In this document: piece by piece, positions 62,158-64,000 of the stretch
Layout: every line of letters starts with the position of its first letter
Position numbering within the stretch: position 1 is the first letter of the stretch
Source: Phytohabitans maris
Lineage (GTDB): Bacteria > Actinomycetota > Actinomycetes > Mycobacteriales > Micromonosporaceae
Direction of reading: 5' to 3'
Assembly (NCBI RefSeq): GCF_031085175.1
Contig: NZ_JAVHUY010000003.1
Location: 124,001-188,000 of the forward strand
Length of the DNA stretch: 64,000 nt
The notes under the pieces: model-generated
Told to the model about the DNA's origin: nothing
What the model saw: only the letters and a program-made list of their open reading frames with translations
Databases searched by the model: none
Made by a program: the position numbers and the translations under genes

Positions 62158-62874
62158 ATGCTCGACGGCGGGCAGTGGCGGCGGAGCGTCTTCGACTTCG
62201 ACACCTTCGACGGGGCGGTCGCGCTGGCCGGCGCGCTCGCGGCGTTCCAGGGCGGGCGGCTGGTCGAACGGCTCGACGGCCGGAGGCTCGTCTCGTACGA
62301 CGAGCGGGAGATCCCCTTCGACCTGCTGGTCACCGTGCCGCTCAACATGGGCGCCGACTACGTGGCCCGCTCCGGGCTCGGCGACGAGCTCAACCTGGTC
62401 CCGGTCGACCGGCACACGATGCTGTCCAAGGCGTACCCGAACGTCTTCGCCCTCGGCGACGCCAACGACATCCCCACCTCCAAGGCCGGCTCGGTCGCGC
62501 ACTTCTCGGTCGAGGTCTTCGCCGACAACTTCCTGCGGCACGCGCGCGGCCAGCCGATGACCGGGAGCTTCGACGGGCACGCCAACTGCTTCGTCGAGAC
62601 CGGCGCAGCTCGCCGCCCAGATCGGCATCGACCTGACGGCCGCGCACTGGGACGCCATCCGGTTCCTGCGCGAGGACTACGCCGCCCAGGGCGAGACCGC
62701 CACCCTGCGCCGCGTCACCACCCGCGCCGGCATACCCACCAAGAGCCTCTTCGCCCTGTTTCCCAAGAAGCCGGCCAAGAAGATGGCCTACACCTCTACG
62801 AGGAGGTCGAGGGCATCATCAACGCCGCCGACTTCATCGAGAAGACCGAGGGTGCCCAGCTGCTGTTCATCTGA
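62158..62874 (+). pseudogene. Mosaic remnant: sulfide:quinone oxidoreductase + TusE/DsrC + DsrE-like fragments
   Basis: From 62158 one frame gives an internal piece of a sulfide:quinone oxidoreductase (FDTFDGAVALAGALAAFQGG). It is joined directly to the protein's C-terminal part (YDEREIPFDLLVTVPLNMGA, then NVFALGDANDIPTSKAGSVA). At about 62609 homology moves to another frame with a TusE/DsrC C-terminal region (LTAAHWDAIRFLREDYAAQG, then KSLFALFPKKPAKKMAY). At about 62794 it moves again to a DsrE-like tail (EVEGIINAADFIEKTEGAQL). At least three genes have been collapsed by deletions. None should be functional, unless the breaks are assembly errors. Confidence 0.7.
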
Positions 62875-62888
62875 CCCACCCGGCCCGG

Positions 62889-63650
62889 TCAGACGCCGTA
62901 GCCGCCGTCGACGTCGAGCTTCTGGCCGCTGACGAACTTCGCCCGGTCGGAGGCGAGGAAGCAGACCGCCTCGGCGATGTCGGTCGCGGTGCCGAAGCGG
63001 CGCAGCGGCGTGTTGCGGCGGGCCGCCTCCAGCGCCGCCTCGTCGATCTCCTTCGACGCGATCAGCCGTACGGCCATGCCGTCGGTGAGCATGCCGGGAC
63101 CGACGCAGTTGGCCCGCACCCCGTACCGGCCCTCCTCGACGGCGATCCCCCGCACCAGCGCCTCCACCGCTCCCTTCGGCACCGCGGAGAGCCCGTCCCG
63201 CACCGGGTACCGGGTGGTGGCGGCCGTGGTCACCGCGACGATGTTGCCGCCCGAGCCGCGCAGCCAGGGCAGCGCGGCCCGGGTCAGGTGGAAGAAGGCG
63301 AGCACGTCGTTGCCGATCTGGTCGGCGAACTGCTCGGCCTCGACCCGGCTCAGGTGGGTCATCGGCACGTGCGGCCCGGAGGCGTACACCACCGTGTGGA
63401 TGCCGCCCTCCTCCCGCCCCACCTCGTCGAGCAGGCTCCGGGTGGCCGCCGCGTCGGTGAGGTCGAGCCGCCGGGGCAGCGCGTCCGGGCCGGCGGTGGC
63501 GGCGATCTCGCGCGCGGCGGCCTCGTTCGAGCGGTAGGTGAACATCACCCGCGAGCCGCGCTCGACCAGCGTCCGCACCACCGCCTCGCCGAGCCCGCCG
63601 CTGCCGCCGGTGACCACCGCGACGCCGGCGCGGTCCGCGAAGTCCTTCAT
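62889..63650 (-). CDS. Short-chain dehydrogenase/reductase with altered active site
   Basis: A protein of 253 residues from ATG 63650 (GGAGGCAAGGG upstream), overlapping the SnoaL-like gene by 4 nt. The NAD(P)-binding TGGSGGLGEAVV motif is intact, and FLASDRAKFVSGQKLDVDGG is the usual C-terminus. In the catalytic region the YxxxK motif reads SAVPK (in GLSAVPKGAVEAL), so the Tyr is replaced while the Lys is kept, and the Ser position appears as Thr (VTTAATTR). This suggests an atypical SDR, perhaps enoyl-reductase-like or binding only. Confidence 0.82.
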   Translation of the reverse strand: MKDFADRAGVAVVTGGSGGLGEAVVRTLVERGSRVMFTYRSNEAAAREIAATAGPDALPRRLDLTDAAATRSLLDEVGREEGGIHTVVYASGPHVPMTHLSRVEAEQFADQIGNDVLAFFHLTRAALPWLRGSGGNIVAVTTAATTRYPVRDGLSAVPKGAVEALVRGIAVEEGRYGVRANCVGPGMLTDGMAVRLIASKEIDEAALEAARRNTPLRRFGTATDIAEAVCFLASDRAKFVSGQKLDVDGGYGV

Positions 63651-64000
63651 TCCCTTGCCTCCTGTGCCTGCGGGGACGCTCCGGCCGCCGAAGACGGCCC
63701 GGCTTTCCAGAATGACTGCCAGCTCTGCCACCGGTACGGCACGGTGCCGGCGCCGGTGTCGCGTTCGGGCCAGTCCGCGGCCGGAAGGCCGTTGGGGCGC
63801 CGGCCCTGCTCGACGCCGTAGAAGAGCTCGTGGCGCCGGCCGGCGAAGTACCAGCGGCCGCCGCGGCGCACGTACCGGTCGCCGTAGTGCACCGCCTGCG
63901 ACACCCAGCGGCCCGGGCCCACCTCCAGCTCGGCGCGGGCGTACACGGTGCCGCGCGCGTCGTCCGGGCCGGTCAGGTCGACGACGTGCGTGCCCACGTG
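63647..64000 (-). CDS. SnoaL-like (NTF2-fold) protein, partial
   Basis: At least 116 residues of a protein entering from beyond the right edge. ARAELEVGPGRWVSQAVHYG and DRYVRRGGRWYFAGRRHELF are the strands of a SnoaL/NTF2-type cone fold used by small cyclases, isomerases and dehydratases. The true start lies outside the window; the GTG near 63997 is probably internal. It is coupled to the SDR gene by a 4-nt overlap, a pairing common in polyketide or xenobiotic pathways. Confidence 0.75.
   Translation of the reverse strand, partial: HVGTHVVDLTGPDDARGTVYARAELEVGPGRWVSQAVHYGDRYVRRGGRWYFAGRRHELFYGVEQGRRPNGLPAADWPERDTGAGTVPYRWQSWQSFWKAGPSSAAGASPQAQEARE

Overview
The window is about 64 kb of very GC-rich DNA with dense, short-spaced operons, frequent GTG starts and many 4-nt stop/start overlaps (ATGA or GTGA). 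The gene families are typical of a filamentous actinomycete: Tat-exported enzymes, ROK and FCD-GntR regulators, LAL-type regulators and stand-alone WD40 proteins. Micromonosporaceae is my best guess, partly because two copies of an intergenic mini-ORF repeat beginning MSER look like elements I associate with that family (recollection, not a search). No rRNA, tRNA, CRISPR array or recognisable transposon was seen.

Region 1 (1-21.5 kb) is a catabolic island for nitrogen compounds. One leftward operon encodes a Rieske oxygenase, a glutamine-synthetase-like ligase and the two subunits of an N,N-dimethylformamidase-like amidohydrolase. The large subunit runs off the left edge. Divergent from it are a GntR/FCD repressor and an isochorismatase-fold hydrolase. 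Further leftward units encode a class V PLP enzyme, a sarcosine-oxidase-type flavoenzyme, a copper amine oxidase and a phosphotriesterase-family hydrolase. Next come a PotABC-type importer without a binding protein, a second degenerate phosphotriesterase homologue and an aldehyde dehydrogenase. Last are a gamma-glutamyltransferase-like enzyme, an amidohydrolase and an amidase. All four leftward promoter regions carry arrays of the octamer TGGATCCA or close variants, spaced about 21 bp apart, so the GntR protein probably controls the whole island. The inferred substrate is an N-alkylated amide, amine or polyamine.

Region 2 (21.5-30.3 kb) is a patchwork. It holds a decayed LAL regulator, a four-gene leftward cluster (STAND-type P-loop ATPase, 14-repeat WD40 protein, unknown protein, TmrB-like P-loop protein), two truncated trkA remnants abutting a tetR gene, and a VOC-family protein. 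The STAND/WD40 cluster is a candidate signalling or defence module.

Region 3 (30.4-58.6 kb) looks like a locus for scavenging sulfated glycosides. It has two ROK regulators, an Opp-type importer, a TauABC-type importer, two secreted GH3 glycosidases, three Cys-type sulfatases, and the formylglycine-generating enzyme that activates such sulfatases. It also has a GH43/GH130-like propeller protein, a DUF3604 PHP-family hydrolase, and two pairs of small DUF202 membrane proteins. GH3, sulfatase and the DUF202 pair occur twice as mirror-image paralogous modules that converge on a strong hairpin terminator near 45.6 kb.

Region 4 (58.6-64 kb) deals with sulfur handling: a TauE/SafE exporter, a rhodanese, a metallo-beta-lactamase/rhodanese protein and a CstR-type repressor with perfect palindromic operators. 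After these comes a mosaic fossil of sulfide:quinone oxidoreductase, TusE/DsrC and DsrE-like fragments. The window ends with a short-chain dehydrogenase and a partial SnoaL-like protein.

Two low-complexity C or G tracts (about 42.05 and 60.23 kb) may mark assembly trouble at GC hairpins. Several apparent gene breaks should therefore be confirmed by resequencing.
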